NCBI GenBank assembly: GCA_002501805.1
Contig: DAOI01000024.1
Coordinates: 1-64,000 of the forward strand
Source of the DNA: Euryarchaeota archaeon UBA463
Lineage (GTDB): Archaea > Thermoplasmatota > Poseidoniia > Poseidoniales > Thalassarchaeaceae
Length of the DNA stretch: 64,000 nt
Direction: 5' to 3'
In this document: one piece after another, positions 27,241 through 36,625 of the stretch
Position numbering within the stretch: the first letter of the stretch is position 1
How the letters are laid out: the number at the start of each line of letters is the position of its first letter
The notes under the pieces: model-generated
The model's database searches: none
What the model was told of the DNA's origin: nothing
Seen by the model: the letters and a program-made list of their open reading frames with translations, nothing else
Translations under genes and position numbers: made by a program

Positions 27241-28470
27241 ATGGGCGAGGACATGACCATCTGTGACGTTTTGGTTATCGGTGCAGGACCAGGCGGGGGT
27301 AATGCTGCTCTACAATGTGCTAGACTGGGCCTAGATACCATACTTGTCGAAGATCATGATGAGATAGGAACCCCCGTCCACTGTGGAGAATGTATCTCTG
27401 ACTTAGCCTGTCAGAACCTAGGACTCAAACTACCAGAACATGTAATCAGTAAGAGCGTCAAAGGAATCAGGGTAATTTTTCCAGATGGAACCGAGAAATG
27501 CCTTTCTGAGGAGGGATATGTTTTGGAAAAGCATCTATTCGAACAATGGATAGCTGAGTCTGCTGTAAGTCAGGGAGCCAGACTCTGTCTGAGCCACAAA
27601 ATTACTGGAATGCAGAAGTCGTTCGAGGGGAAAAAATTCTCAGGATGGCTCTGTGAGGGCAAGGGTGATCTCTTCCCCATTCAAGCCAAGATAGTGATAG
27701 ATGCTTCCGGAGTATCCTCAGTTTGCTCGAAGTTGCTCGATCTAAACCCGAGAGGAAAGGTCGTGGCAGGAATGCAATACGAGCTTGAAGGTGTACCAAC
27801 TGATGGCTATCTCGATTTCTACATATGGCCTTCGTACGCCGAGAAGGGATATCTTTGGATGATTCCTAAGTGTGATGGTAGGGCAAATATCGGACTAGTT
27901 ACTGAGGACAAGCCTAGAACTAAGAAGGCGCTTGATGAGTTCATTGAGCACACACATTTCAAGGGACTTAACCAGAACCTACCTTCTTGGAAAAAGAAGG
28001 GAAACCCAGCCTTCGGAGGCACCATTCCTATCTCTGGCCCTCATGAAAATACCCATTATGATGGATTAATGCTAATCGGAGATGCTGCTGGATTCACCTC
28101 CCCCCTATTCGAGGGTGGCTCTCACTTAGCGTTGAAATCCGCTGTATTCGCCGCTCAGACTGCAGCAAAGGCGATCTCAGATGATGATCTTTCATCTGAA
28201 AAATTATCACAGTACCCAAAGCTTTGGAAAGCAGAATTCCCACCATATGACAAAATACTGAAGGGTAAAAATGCGCTATTCGAGCTATCAGACGAAGAAA
28301 TGTCAGTAATGGCGAAGTGCTTCCCCGATGAAATGTCAGATATGGGCTTCTCGGGCAAGGCGTTCGTAGGACTGAAGCTTCTCTTCAGAAGTCCCGGATT
28401 ATATGCAAAAAACATAATCAGAGCCATGCTAGCCTTTGGTTACAGTAGGGCAAAGTACTACGGTTGGTGA
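27241..28470 (+). CDS. Geranylgeranyl reductase-family FAD oxidoreductase
   Basis: 409 residues. An N-terminal FAD-binding Rossmann fold (VLVIGAGPGGGNAA, about 9-22), the family's CGECISD segment near residue 43, and the second FAD contact LMLIGDAAGFTSPLFEGG (about 276-293). Known archaeal members saturate the double bonds of archaeal lipids or of menaquinone side chains. The ATG at 27241 has GGAG four bases upstream; an alternative ATG is at 27253. Divergent from UbiD/UbiA and followed within a few bases by the CcmF-like gene. The neighbourhood fits reduction of a quinone tail as well as of membrane lipid; the substrate is undecided. Confidence 0.88.
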   Translation: MGEDMTICDVLVIGAGPGGGNAALQCARLGLDTILVEDHDEIGTPVHCGECISDLACQNLGLKLPEHVISKSVKGIRVIFPDGTEKCLSEEGYVLEKHLFEQWIAESAVSQGARLCLSHKITGMQKSFEGKKFSGWLCEGKGDLFPIQAKIVIDASGVSSVCSKLLDLNPRGKVVAGMQYELEGVPTDGYLDFYIWPSYAEKGYLWMIPKCDGRANIGLVTEDKPRTKKALDEFIEHTHFKGLNQNLPSWKKKGNPAFGGTIPISGPHENTHYDGLMLIGDAAGFTSPLFEGGSHLALKSAVFAAQTAAKAISDDDLSSEKLSQYPKLWKAEFPPYDKILKGKNALFELSDEEMSVMAKCFPDEMSDMGFSGKAFVGLKLLFRSPGLYAKNIIRAMLAFGYSRAKYYGW

Positions 28471-28474
28471 GATA

Positions 28475-30823
28475 TTGCTTTCCCAAATTGGGTGGCTACT
28501 ATTGGTCACAGGCATAGCTTACTCAATTCTCCAGTCTACTAGCAGAGCCAAGTCATCTAGCCCATTATCAAGGGATCTCGCACTTATTTCACAAGTATCG
28601 CCTTTCCTATTACTCACATTCTGCTTTGTCACTGATGTGAAATCACTTGAGTTGATTTTCAGATTCGGAGGAGAAGACCTTCCACTATTCTACAGAATAT
28701 CCGCAGTCTGGAGTAGCAGGTCAGGCCCCCTCCTACTCTGGGCCGCCCTAATGGCAATAGTAACCAGAATTATGTCTGTTAGAGCGAACGGTACACCCCT
28801 AGAAGTCAGAATAATGCATACCTGGGTAGGTTTCATCCTCCTATTGTCCCTAATGCTCGGACCCTTCGATGAAACAACCTCTACTTCCGCATCGGGACTA
28901 AACCCTCTTCTTCAAACCGATCTAATGGTCATCCACCCTCCCGTAGTCTTCGCATTCTACTCTCTATGCATAGCAACCTCAAGCGTAGTCATCGCAGGGA
29001 TCCTCAGAAGAGACTCCCCGATTGCTATCCATAAATCACAACTGTATTGGGCCAGGGCCGGTTTCGTGGTTGGAACGATAGGAATAGGGCTCGGCGGACT
29101 CTGGGCTTACACTGTTCTGGATTGGGGGGGATATTGGGCTTGGGACCCAGTGGAAACCGGCTCACTACTCCCTTGGTTATGCTTGCTACTCGTTGTACAC
29201 GCTCGCTCCAAAACAGGTGGCAGTGCAGTCATCGCTTCACCTGCTGTTGGATTACTTGCAGGTGCACTAACATTCCATGCTACTCTAGTTACTAGGGCCA
29301 ATGGCGTCTGGGCATCTGTCCATGCCTTTGTAGCGGATGGGGAGGGGGCCCTTCCTCAGGACCCATATCTGAGGGTTCTAGATGTCGTAGAGTTTGACGC
29401 CGTAGGAGCAGAATTAGTTGGATACTTGTCAGCAATAATTCTTCTGTGTGTTTTCGCAGTAATTCATCTGGCTAGAGTCCAAAGGTCAGACTTAGATTCT
29501 CAAAACTCAAGGTCCATGATTCAGGAAAATAAAAATCTCGCAATGTCTCTTGTAGTAATTTTCTTAGTAGCCTCTTTTTGGATAGGTTCAGTCGCAGTCA
29601 TTCTATTGGGAATGTCACTGATGTACCTTATAGTAAATGGTAATAATTCAGATCCACCTCTTCATTGGATATTCACGGGAATAGCTCTGATGTTATTTTC
29701 TAGTTGGACATGGAATGCAGAATGGTACCAGTCTCTGTTTGGGATGACCCCATTCCTCATTCCATGGTTAATGTCAGAGAAGGAAGATGACTGGTCTTTC
29801 ATTACTGGATTGTTTACCAGTACCTCTTCTAGACTAAGGATTTCTAAGGCAATACCATGGTACGGGGGAGCTGGATTTCTATTGCTGACATGGATGATAC
29901 TTACTGTTGAGATTGATGGCACTAGTCTGCAGGCTCACGAATTTTATGGGTCCCCCTTCATTGCTCTTCTGGCAATCGGCCTAGCTGCGTATACATGGGG
30001 CAAATCAATAAGCCACAAAACAGGAACATTCCTGATCCTATTTGCCATAATATGCTCTGTTCTAGCCGCTCTCTTGGCAGATTCTATAGCACTACCGGGA
30101 GATCCAAGACTTCCAATATCATCTTCGGTATCTAGGGGATCTCTTGCCTCCTTCATGCTGGTCCTCCTAATCTTCTCTCTACCATTCAACATCAGGAATT
30201 TACTACTGACATTGAAGTCCAATGCGAGCAAGATCTACCAAGGAGGTTTTATGAGACTAAAATCTCCAAGGGTAAGGCTACTAGCAAGCCATATCTCTCA
30301 TGTTGGAATCCTACTGCTACTCATAGGGCACGTTTTTACCACTACACTGGTGGATAGATCAGATCCTTCTCACTTGGTTACTTTGGAGAAGAACGAGCCG
30401 GTATCATATGGGAGCTACGAGTATGTGTTGATAGATACAATAGTACTCTCTGAGGGAGATGAAGATTTTGACTTTAAGGTCGGCGATGGCTTCCTAGGAG
30501 TGGTCATTGAAATGAGAAAAGACGGAGAGCTTGTTGATACTCTGGTCCCAGGCATACTAAGATTCGGCCCAGTTCCTAGATCAGAGGTGGATAGACACGT
30601 AGGACTATTCGGCGATACTATTCTCATAATGGATGGTTTCCAAGTACAAGATCTAATGCCAGCACTATTCTTCAACCAGACCGATGGCCTCGATAGAGTA
30701 AGAGTGACAATCCATGAACTTCAGGGTAGCCACTTAGTTTGGACTGGATGGGTACTCACAATTGTCGGAGGAATTCTGGCGTTTTCATCATCTGAAAAAC
30801 CCTCCAAAGAAGAGGAAGAATGA
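28475..30823 (+). CDS. ccmF: CcmF/CcsA-family cytochrome c heme-lyase subunit
   Basis: About 782 residues, many membrane helices. The heme-handling motif WGGYWAWDPVETGS (about 212-225) matches the WGGxWxWDPVE signature of CcmF/CcsA, which presents heme for attachment to apocytochrome c outside the membrane. A large extracytoplasmic domain precedes the last helix, as in CcmF. The TTG at 28475 has GGTGAG just upstream and begins four bases after the reductase stop; the open frame extends to a TTG at 28436 overlapping that gene. No other ccm genes occur in the window. Its presence implies at least one c-type cytochrome in this organism. Confidence 0.88.
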   Translation: MLSQIGWLLLVTGIAYSILQSTSRAKSSSPLSRDLALISQVSPFLLLTFCFVTDVKSLELIFRFGGEDLPLFYRISAVWSSRSGPLLLWAALMAIVTRIMSVRANGTPLEVRIMHTWVGFILLLSLMLGPFDETTSTSASGLNPLLQTDLMVIHPPVVFAFYSLCIATSSVVIAGILRRDSPIAIHKSQLYWARAGFVVGTIGIGLGGLWAYTVLDWGGYWAWDPVETGSLLPWLCLLLVVHARSKTGGSAVIASPAVGLLAGALTFHATLVTRANGVWASVHAFVADGEGALPQDPYLRVLDVVEFDAVGAELVGYLSAIILLCVFAVIHLARVQRSDLDSQNSRSMIQENKNLAMSLVVIFLVASFWIGSVAVILLGMSLMYLIVNGNNSDPPLHWIFTGIALMLFSSWTWNAEWYQSLFGMTPFLIPWLMSEKEDDWSFITGLFTSTSSRLRISKAIPWYGGAGFLLLTWMILTVEIDGTSLQAHEFYGSPFIALLAIGLAAYTWGKSISHKTGTFLILFAIICSVLAALLADSIALPGDPRLPISSSVSRGSLASFMLVLLIFSLPFNIRNLLLTLKSNASKIYQGGFMRLKSPRVRLLASHISHVGILLLLIGHVFTTTLVDRSDPSHLVTLEKNEPVSYGSYEYVLIDTIVLSEGDEDFDFKVGDGFLGVVIEMRKDGELVDTLVPGILRFGPVPRSEVDRHVGLFGDTILIMDGFQVQDLMPALFFNQTDGLDRVRVTIHELQGSHLVWTGWVLTIVGGILAFSSSEKPSKEEEE

Positions 30824-30900
30824 ATCCTCGCCCAAGTATTCGGCACCGTTTGAATGAAAAAGGGGAAGCGGGTCGGCCGGACGCCAAGGAGGCGAATCAC

Positions 30901-31596
30901 ATGGACAATGGTGCAATAGTACACATCGACTACGACCTTTACGAGGTCGACTCTGAGAGACTCATCGAGACTACACGCGAGGACGTAGCCAAGGAGCATG
31001 ACCTATTCGATGAAAATAGGGAATACTCTCCAATGATTACCGTCGTAGGAGACGGGAGACTGATAGCAGGGTTTGAAGCATCTCTCTCAGATGCTGAAGC
31101 CGACAAAGACTACGAAATAGACATAGAGGCCCCCGATGCATACGGTGAGAGGGATGCCAGTCTCGTCGAAACAATCGGGCAGAATGTTCTGATGAGGAGC
31201 GTCAGGGACCCCAATATGCTAGCAATCGGCGCTCCAGTGGAGATTGGAGGAAGGACCGGCGTGCTACAGTTCTTGAGTGCCGGTCGTGCCAGAATTGACT
31301 ACAACCACCCATTAGCCGGATCAACACTCAGGTACAACTACAATATTGTCAAGGTCGTTGAAGACCGCAAGGAAAAGGTTGAGACACTCCTCAAAATGAA
31401 CACCGGTAGAGATGACTTCGAGATTGACTTCGAGAAAGACGATCTTACTGTAACACTTCCAGATACAATTGCATATGACCAAAACTGGTCATACGCTAAG
31501 TTCAGCCTTGTGAGAACACTCAGGGATCATATCGGAGTGGGGACAATCGTCTTCCGAGAGGTCCATGAGCCCAGAGCAGTCTCTGAAGAGGAGTAA
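30901..31596 (+). CDS. FKBP-type peptidyl-prolyl isomerase, long archaeal form (SlyD-like)
   Basis: 231 residues. The N-terminal half is an FKBP domain with an inserted flap: GAIVHIDYDLYEV, VVGDGRLIAGFEASL and YEIDIEAPDAYGERD follow the archaeal SlyD/FKBP26 pattern. The last 90 residues form the extra alpha/beta domain of the long archaeal type. Catalyses proline isomerisation and acts as a folding helper, probably in the cytoplasm since no signal peptide is seen. GGAGG lies eight bases before the ATG at 30901, so the longer frame from 30820 is rejected. Same direction as ccmF, 77 bases later. Confidence 0.9.
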   Translation: MDNGAIVHIDYDLYEVDSERLIETTREDVAKEHDLFDENREYSPMITVVGDGRLIAGFEASLSDAEADKDYEIDIEAPDAYGERDASLVETIGQNVLMRSVRDPNMLAIGAPVEIGGRTGVLQFLSAGRARIDYNHPLAGSTLRYNYNIVKVVEDRKEKVETLLKMNTGRDDFEIDFEKDDLTVTLPDTIAYDQNWSYAKFSLVRTLRDHIGVGTIVFREVHEPRAVSEEE

Positions 31597-31771
31597 TTCA
31601 TCTCTAATAGCCCTATTTCAGTGGGTGGAACATTCATCACCCCGGGCCCCTCCCTCCAACTGCCTCAATGACGACGAAGGTGGACTGAGCTACGGCCTTG
31701 ACGTTCCCTATGAGTACCGAGAGGCACCATTTTACACACGTATTCAAGACATACGCCCTCTTCCGAATACT

Positions 31772-32437
31772 GTGAACAGGGCCGTATCATCAATTTCTCT
31801 GTCCCTGTTGCTGCTACTCAGTATAGCCTCTAGCGGTTGTATGGGACTCGCAATGCAGAGGGAGTTAATGGAGGGAATGAGAGACGATCCCCGTGAGGAA
31901 ATTGTACCCGTTGAACCCATTGTACAAGCTCACATTTTCGCGCAGAACGAGTGTATATTGCCCGAAATCGACAGCTACAGTCAAGAGACAGACTGCTACT
32001 CTAACGAGAGTGTGATATTAGTCGATGAGACAGTTTCCAAGATGCTACTAGACTTCTCAGTGTCCTTCGAGTGGTCTTCAACTGTCGGAGAATTTCTTGG
32101 AAATAATACAGATGAACTCAGATTCGTTGAGATTACTCTATTGAAACCAAATGGTGACAATTGCTGGGAGTATCTTGCAACCAGCTCAGTGGGCCAGATG
32201 TCCCTGGAGCTTAGGAGTGAGAGTGACTGCACTATTTCCATTGGAAACTCTTCTGGTTTTACGAATGGAAATTGGGTTCTCCAAGTTAGGGCCAGGGGAT
32301 ATGCGTTATCCGCTCCCATCGACACACTCTCGTTTGAAGACGAGTTCAGAGTTTCACTTTGGGTTACCAAGAAGTGCATTGTCTTCCCAGAAATACACGC
32401 AGAAGGCGAGTGTACATTTAGCTCAGAGCTCGAATAA
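31772..32437 (+). CDS. Putative lipoprotein of unknown function
   Basis: 221 residues from the GTG at 31772. A hydrophobic signal (SLSLLLLLSIASSGC) ends in a lipobox-like SSGC, so the mature protein probably starts at that Cys and is lipid-anchored outside. The rest is beta-rich with several Asn-x-Ser/Thr sites and six further cysteines that could form disulfides. No family recognised. A frame extension back to 31565 overlaps the FKBP gene and lacks sense as a signal peptide, so it is not used. The S2 gene begins 37 bases later. Confidence 0.6.
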   Translation: MNRAVSSISLSLLLLLSIASSGCMGLAMQRELMEGMRDDPREEIVPVEPIVQAHIFAQNECILPEIDSYSQETDCYSNESVILVDETVSKMLLDFSVSFEWSSTVGEFLGNNTDELRFVEITLLKPNGDNCWEYLATSSVGQMSLELRSESDCTISIGNSSGFTNGNWVLQVRARGYALSAPIDTLSFEDEFRVSLWVTKKCIVFPEIHAEGECTFSSELE

Positions 32438-32474
32438 GGCTCAGTTGGCCGACAGATGTATTGGCGTAGCGCTT

Positions 32475-33128
32475 ATGAGTGGTTGGCAGTTCGCCGGACT
32501 CCGAGGAATCGCTTTGGATGAGAGCCTAACCCCACTTGTACCGCTTGACACGTATGAGCAGCACGCTGTTCACATAGGCACAAACCAGAAATCTTCGGAT
32601 ATGAAAGCATTCTTGGATACTTTCAGACAAGATGGTAGTGGACTTCACCATATTGACATTAGACAGACTGACTCTAGGATTCGCACCGTAGCTAAATTCC
32701 TAGCTAACTATGACTCTAGTAGGATACTAGTGGTTAGCGCTCGTCAGTACGGTCAGCGACCTGCGAGAATGTTCGCCGAGGCCATAGGAGCCAAGAGAAT
32801 TGTTGGGAGATTCATTCCCGGAACTCTAACCAATCCAAAACTCAGGACTTACATTGAGCCTGAAGTAATCGTAGTCACGGATCCCGCGGCTGACTCCCAG
32901 GCTCTTTCCGAGGCTGTGAGTTCTGGTATGCCCGTTATCGGAATCTGCGACGCAAACAATAGATTGAGAAATGTCGATCTAGTTCTGCCAGCCAACAATA
33001 AAGGAAGAAGATCACTTGCCCTAATTTACTGGCTTCTTGCTAGAGAAACTCTGAAGATAAAAAGTGGGATATCCGATGTAGATTGGGAACGCTCTCAGGA
33101 TGTTGATGACTGGGAGTCTTCTTTCTAG
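32475..33128 (+). CDS. rps2: Ribosomal protein S2 (archaeal type)
   Basis: 217 residues. Small-subunit protein. Diagnostic stretches are PLDTYEQHAVHIGTNQKS, RILVVSARQYGQRPARMF, IVGRFIPGTLTNP, EVIVVTDPAADSQA and NNKGRRSLALIYWLLARE, all of the archaeal/eukaryotic S2/SA type. The ATG at 32475 gives the family N-terminus; the open frame to 32151 overlaps the lipoprotein gene and is rejected. A 22-residue N-terminal segment rich in Gly/Ala precedes the conserved core. No strong ribosome binding site is visible, so the transcript may be leaderless. Confidence 0.95.
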   Translation: MSGWQFAGLRGIALDESLTPLVPLDTYEQHAVHIGTNQKSSDMKAFLDTFRQDGSGLHHIDIRQTDSRIRTVAKFLANYDSSRILVVSARQYGQRPARMFAEAIGAKRIVGRFIPGTLTNPKLRTYIEPEVIVVTDPAADSQALSEAVSSGMPVIGICDANNRLRNVDLVLPANNKGRRSLALIYWLLARETLKIKSGISDVDWERSQDVDDWESSF

Positions 33129-33184
33129 ACTCAATAATATCTTTTCTTAGTTCATCTGATAACTGGAAAGCCGGTCCCGTGCTC

Positions 33185-34183
33185 ATGGACTTCAGCCCTG
33201 TTCCTATTTCACTGGCCCCGATGGCTGGGGTAACCGATCTAGCTTACAGGCTTCTTTCGAGGGAGTGCGGTGCTGACTTTACTGTAACAGAGTTCACCGC
33301 CGCCTCCGGACTAACTAGGAGGAACACGTACTCATGGCTCAAGGTCGAAACCGATCCCCGGGAAGCTCCCTTCATCCCCCAGATCTTTGGAGGAGATATC
33401 TCAGAGATGGCAAAAACAGTCGTAATGCTGGAAGATAGAGCAGACATAATCGACATAAATTTTGGATGCCCCGCGCCCAAAGTCTGTAGAAACGATGCTG
33501 GGGCCGCACTCTTGAGGGATCCTGACAAGGTTGTCAGCATGGTGAGGAAATGCATAGCATCGACGGATGTACCAATCTCCGTCAAGATGAGACTAGGCAC
33601 GGGCTCAGGAGAAAACACCGCTCTTGAAATCTCTCAAAGATTGGCAGAAGAAGGCGTTTTGAGAATATGTGTCCATGGTAGGACTTTGAGACAGAGATAC
33701 TCAGGAACAGCCGATTGGAGGCAAATCAAAGAAATATCAGACTCTGTTGATATTCCTGTAATAGCAAATGGCGATGTCATAGATACTTACTCAGCTAAGG
33801 CCTGCCTCCAAGCTACAGGGGCCTCTGGACTAATGATTGGAAGAGGGGCAATAGGAAGGCCAACTGTATTCCATGAGATAAAAGAAGGAATGGGATGGTC
33901 AGTTGGAAACCCTCCATGGGGAGAAGGAGGTCCTTCGAAAGCAAGGAGATGGTGCTGGGATAGATACCTAGAATTATCCCAAGAGGTATTCGACGAATCT
34001 GGTGGTAAGAATCTCAAGAGACACGCAGTATCGTTTACCAAAGGACTTCCAGGGGCCTCAGCAATGAGAGTAAGGCTACACTCAATACAGGACAAGGAGC
34101 AACTTGGTAACGAGGTAAGTAGGTATCTTCACAATCTCGAAGAAGACGAAACTCAGCCTGAAATCGCATCTTCTAATCTCTGA
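33185..34183 (+). CDS. dus: tRNA-dihydrouridine synthase
   Basis: 332 residues. Flavoenzyme reducing uridines in the D-loop of tRNA. Signatures: SLAPMAGVTDLAYR at the N-terminus (FMN site), IDINFGCPAPKVCRNDAGAALL containing the catalytic Cys, VKMRLG, VHGRTLRQRYSG and the phosphate-binding GLMIGRGAIGRP. The ATG at 33185 is used; a GTG two codons earlier is equally possible. The 3' end overlaps the convergent regulator gene by 31 bases. Closest in pattern to the DusB group, although the tRNA position modified cannot be told. Confidence 0.93.
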   Translation: MDFSPVPISLAPMAGVTDLAYRLLSRECGADFTVTEFTAASGLTRRNTYSWLKVETDPREAPFIPQIFGGDISEMAKTVVMLEDRADIIDINFGCPAPKVCRNDAGAALLRDPDKVVSMVRKCIASTDVPISVKMRLGTGSGENTALEISQRLAEEGVLRICVHGRTLRQRYSGTADWRQIKEISDSVDIPVIANGDVIDTYSAKACLQATGASGLMIGRGAIGRPTVFHEIKEGMGWSVGNPPWGEGGPSKARRWCWDRYLELSQEVFDESGGKNLKRHAVSFTKGLPGASAMRVRLHSIQDKEQLGNEVSRYLHNLEEDETQPEIASSNL

Positions 34184-35244
34184 GATACTGTCTTCATTCT
34201 TCTGAGCGTTCTATCGGTACTCCTCATCACATTCTCTGTGACCATATCTCCATCTTTGCCGGAAATCCTGAACCCATAGGGCATTCTACCTCCTAGTGTA
34301 TTCAGGAGTATCTTTTGGGAATCTAGCTCAATATCTGACAATATCTCCTCAACCCTTTCAATACTCAAAGACTTACTCTTCGCACCAGAGATCAACTTCT
34401 TCGAAGTATCGTCATCAATCCTCCCCAACCCCCCCCTTGTCATAAGCCACTCTTCACCTCTAGCATCAAATTGCCTCATTACTCCTACAAAGATATCCTG
34501 AGCTATCCTGCTCATCATGGGGACTCTCTCAACTAATCCGGCCACCCTCATCTTGTCAACCGATCTACCCACCCTGGAGCGAGTCTCCCCCATCTTGTCT
34601 GAAAGTGCTAGAATAGTTCTCGGCTCGCTAGATGTACATAGCTCGATTAGGATTTTACTTGCCAGACTGTCTCCAGTGCGAGCTCTTTCTCCAGATAGTC
34701 CCAGATCTCTAGCCAATGACTCTAGATGGCCATCATCTTCTGAGGTCGGGCCCGGCTCTGAAATCATTATTCTGAATGGAAGAATCTCATCTGGTGCAGT
34801 TACTACCATCCTTTCATCAGATTGTGATATAGAACCAGAAAGCTCCTTCATCCTCAATTTTAGTACGGTTCGTGCTTCATTAGTGACTAGTTCGATCGCC
34901 GAAGAAATACTCCCTCCCCTCAGAACATGAATATGCCATCCTCCATCAGTATTTGACGATATTAAACCACATTCTCTCAGTTTTACCAGTTGATGATGAA
35001 TACCAGTTTGTGAAAGCCCAGTCACTTCACAGAGTGATTTTGCATCCCACCCTCCCAATGGCTCTTTCAGAAAGGCCTCAGTCATGATTCGATGAAGTGC
35101 ACCTTGCCCCTCATCAATACCTCCTCCCTCACTTTTTCTCCTTACCAAGCCCATAGAATCTAAGAGCCACGCTAGTAAGACATCAGGATTTGTACTTCCT
35201 GTGGGCATCGGGAACTCGACCAGTCTTAGCCTGAACACAACCAT
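34153..35244 (-). CDS. Transcriptional regulator with two winged-helix domains
   Basis: 363 residues. An N-terminal winged helix (about 68-110: LCEVTGLSQTGIHHQLVKLRECGLIS) and a second one in the middle (about 205-245: LSDKMGETRSRVGRSVDKMRVAGLVERVP). The C-terminal part is helical and basic. No ligand-binding domain recognised. It lies in a run of three regulator genes on the minus strand (34153-36498), each with its own spacing. Convergent with dus. Target genes unknown. Confidence 0.7.
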   Translation of the reverse strand: MVVFRLRLVEFPMPTGSTNPDVLLAWLLDSMGLVRRKSEGGGIDEGQGALHRIMTEAFLKEPLGGWDAKSLCEVTGLSQTGIHHQLVKLRECGLISSNTDGGWHIHVLRGGSISSAIELVTNEARTVLKLRMKELSGSISQSDERMVVTAPDEILPFRIMISEPGPTSEDDGHLESLARDLGLSGERARTGDSLASKILIELCTSSEPRTILALSDKMGETRSRVGRSVDKMRVAGLVERVPMMSRIAQDIFVGVMRQFDARGEEWLMTRGGLGRIDDDTSKKLISGAKSKSLSIERVEEILSDIELDSQKILLNTLGGRMPYGFRISGKDGDMVTENVMRSTDRTLRRMKTVSQRLEDAISG

Positions 35245-35317
35245 GCCCCGAGATTGGGGGTTCTATAGAATTCCCAATAGTGGATATGAAATAAGACAAT
35301 TATCAACACTTTGACAA

Positions 35318-35989
35318 TTACGAACAGTCTACTCTGATGTCAAGCCATGGATACTCAACTTTGGATCTTCTCAGACCATCTAGATGTGGAGCAAGAGATA
35401 GACCAGATTGATTTACAATCCCTCTTTTTCTGAGTACCGATATTGCTGAGTGAACAGATGCTCTAGATCTTCCAAGGTCTCTAGCCAGTTGAGCTTGAGA
35501 CTCGGGCCCCTCTTCCTCGGTAAGCCTTGCTACTACCACTCTCTGAACTTCTGAGAGGCCAACAGGCATCATTGCAGCGGCCCTCGAATCATCAGTGACC
35601 CCGGTCCCCTCCAGAATCTCGACCTGTGCCGGAGCACCGAAGTAGTAGCAAGTTCGTCCATTAACTGGTACCACTGTAACTATTCCCTCCTTAGTTAGAC
35701 TATCGAGATGGTGACGTAGTGTGCCGTTTGCCGCGGATAGCCTTCTTTGAAGCTCCCTGAAGTGTATACCTGGAGATTTTTCCAATGCTTCAATAATTCT
35801 GAGTCTCAAAGGGTGCTCCCAACCCGTCTCTCTATGGGCAATCATGGTACCCTGTGCTGCGGGAAATAGTAGTTGGAAACCACCGCCCAAACCTAGAGCG
35901 GCTCCTGCCAATGCACCGATTGAGTCAACGTACCATGGGCGAGTAGCTTTCCATTGGTCAACCAGTGCCATAATTTCGTTGGTTGACAT
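35318..35989 (-). CDS. Winged-helix (ArsR/MarR-like) transcriptional regulator
   Basis: 223 residues. A helix-turn-helix of the archaeal 'two-wing' kind at about residues 58-105 (PGIHFRELQRRLSAANGTLRHHLDSLTKEGIV) followed by a second possible HTH at about 155-190 (QLARDLGRSRASVHSAISVLRKRGIV). The first 45 residues contain a Gly/Ala-rich hydrophobic stretch that could touch the membrane. Similar architectures occur in euryarchaeal regulators of uncharacterised role. Middle gene of a three-regulator run. Confidence 0.7.
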   Translation of the reverse strand: MSTNEIMALVDQWKATRPWYVDSIGALAGAALGLGGGFQLLFPAAQGTMIAHRETGWEHPLRLRIIEALEKSPGIHFRELQRRLSAANGTLRHHLDSLTKEGIVTVVPVNGRTCYYFGAPAQVEILEGTGVTDDSRAAAMMPVGLSEVQRVVVARLTEEEGPESQAQLARDLGRSRASVHSAISVLRKRGIVNQSGLSLAPHLDGLRRSKVEYPWLDIRVDCS

Positions 35990-36042
35990 GTGGGGTTTTA
36001 ATGATGTGTCTTAATGCTCATACGAAATCGTATATGAGGACC

Positions 36043-36498
36043 TCACTTGGAACCTTCGATTTTACCGTTATGTATTTTCATGTAGGCCACTAGTGGTGAA
36101 AGTAGTTTGCCTGCCCTTCTGCCATGCTCAGTAAGGCTGTATGTTACTCTAACCGGAGGCCCGTCCTCGACTAATCTCTTGACCAAACCGAAGTCCACGC
36201 ACGTTGTCAGTTTGTCAGATAGTGTACGACTACTTATTCCTCTCAGTAAGCTCCGCATCTCGTTAAACCTACGATCTCCAGCAATGTATAGAGTGGCTAA
36301 AATCTCAGTGGTCCATCTTGAGCTGAATACTGAGAATGCATCAACCGCAGAATCTACTTCCCAACTAATATCGAATTCTTCATCATTATACTTAGAAAAT
36401 AATGTACGTATTTCCTTACCAAGAAGCATCACTTCATCAACCTGCTTCTCAACCTTTCTTATGTCTCTTTTTGTTAATCTAAGTGGCTCCCCTGGCAT
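36043..36498 (-). CDS. HxlR-family transcriptional regulator
   Basis: 151 residues. The HxlR-type winged helix is clear: RWTTEILATLYIAGDRRFNEM, ISSRTLSDKLTTCVDFGLV and YSLTEHGR (about 61-128). A 45-residue helical N-terminal extension precedes it. HxlR proteins usually bind as dimers to palindromes near their own promoter. A TATA sequence at 36529-36535 lies 31 bases before the ATG, suggesting a nearly leaderless transcript. The 51-residue ORF starts divergently about 130 bases away. Confidence 0.85.
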   Translation of the reverse strand: MPGEPLRLTKRDIRKVEKQVDEVMLLGKEIRTLFSKYNDEEFDISWEVDSAVDAFSVFSSRWTTEILATLYIAGDRRFNEMRSLLRGISSRTLSDKLTTCVDFGLVKRLVEDGPPVRVTYSLTEHGRRAGKLLSPLVAYMKIHNGKIEGSK

Positions 36499-36528
36499 AA
36501 TAACAGGTATTCCACAAGGTATCTAGTG

Positions 36529-36608
36529 TATAAAATGCACCTACGTGTAATCACCATCACTATGCCAATCAAATAGTAGATTCGTTAGGTCGGTGTGAAA
36601 TCTACACC
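36529..36608. promoter_or_regulatory. Probable bidirectional promoter with inverted repeat
   Basis: TATAAAA at 36529-36535 is well placed for leftward transcription of the HxlR gene (31 bases before its ATG) and could also serve the rightward small ORF. GGTGT-7 nt-ACACC at 36592-36608 lies in the leader of the latter and may be a regulator site, conceivably for HxlR itself. Confidence 0.4.
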
Positions 36609-36625
36609 AGTAGGAGGCAACAAGA

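Noticed and set aside
32151..32474. Long N-terminal extension of ribosomal protein S2
   Set aside because: It overlaps the lipoprotein gene in another frame and matches nothing in S2; the ATG at 32475 gives the normal protein.
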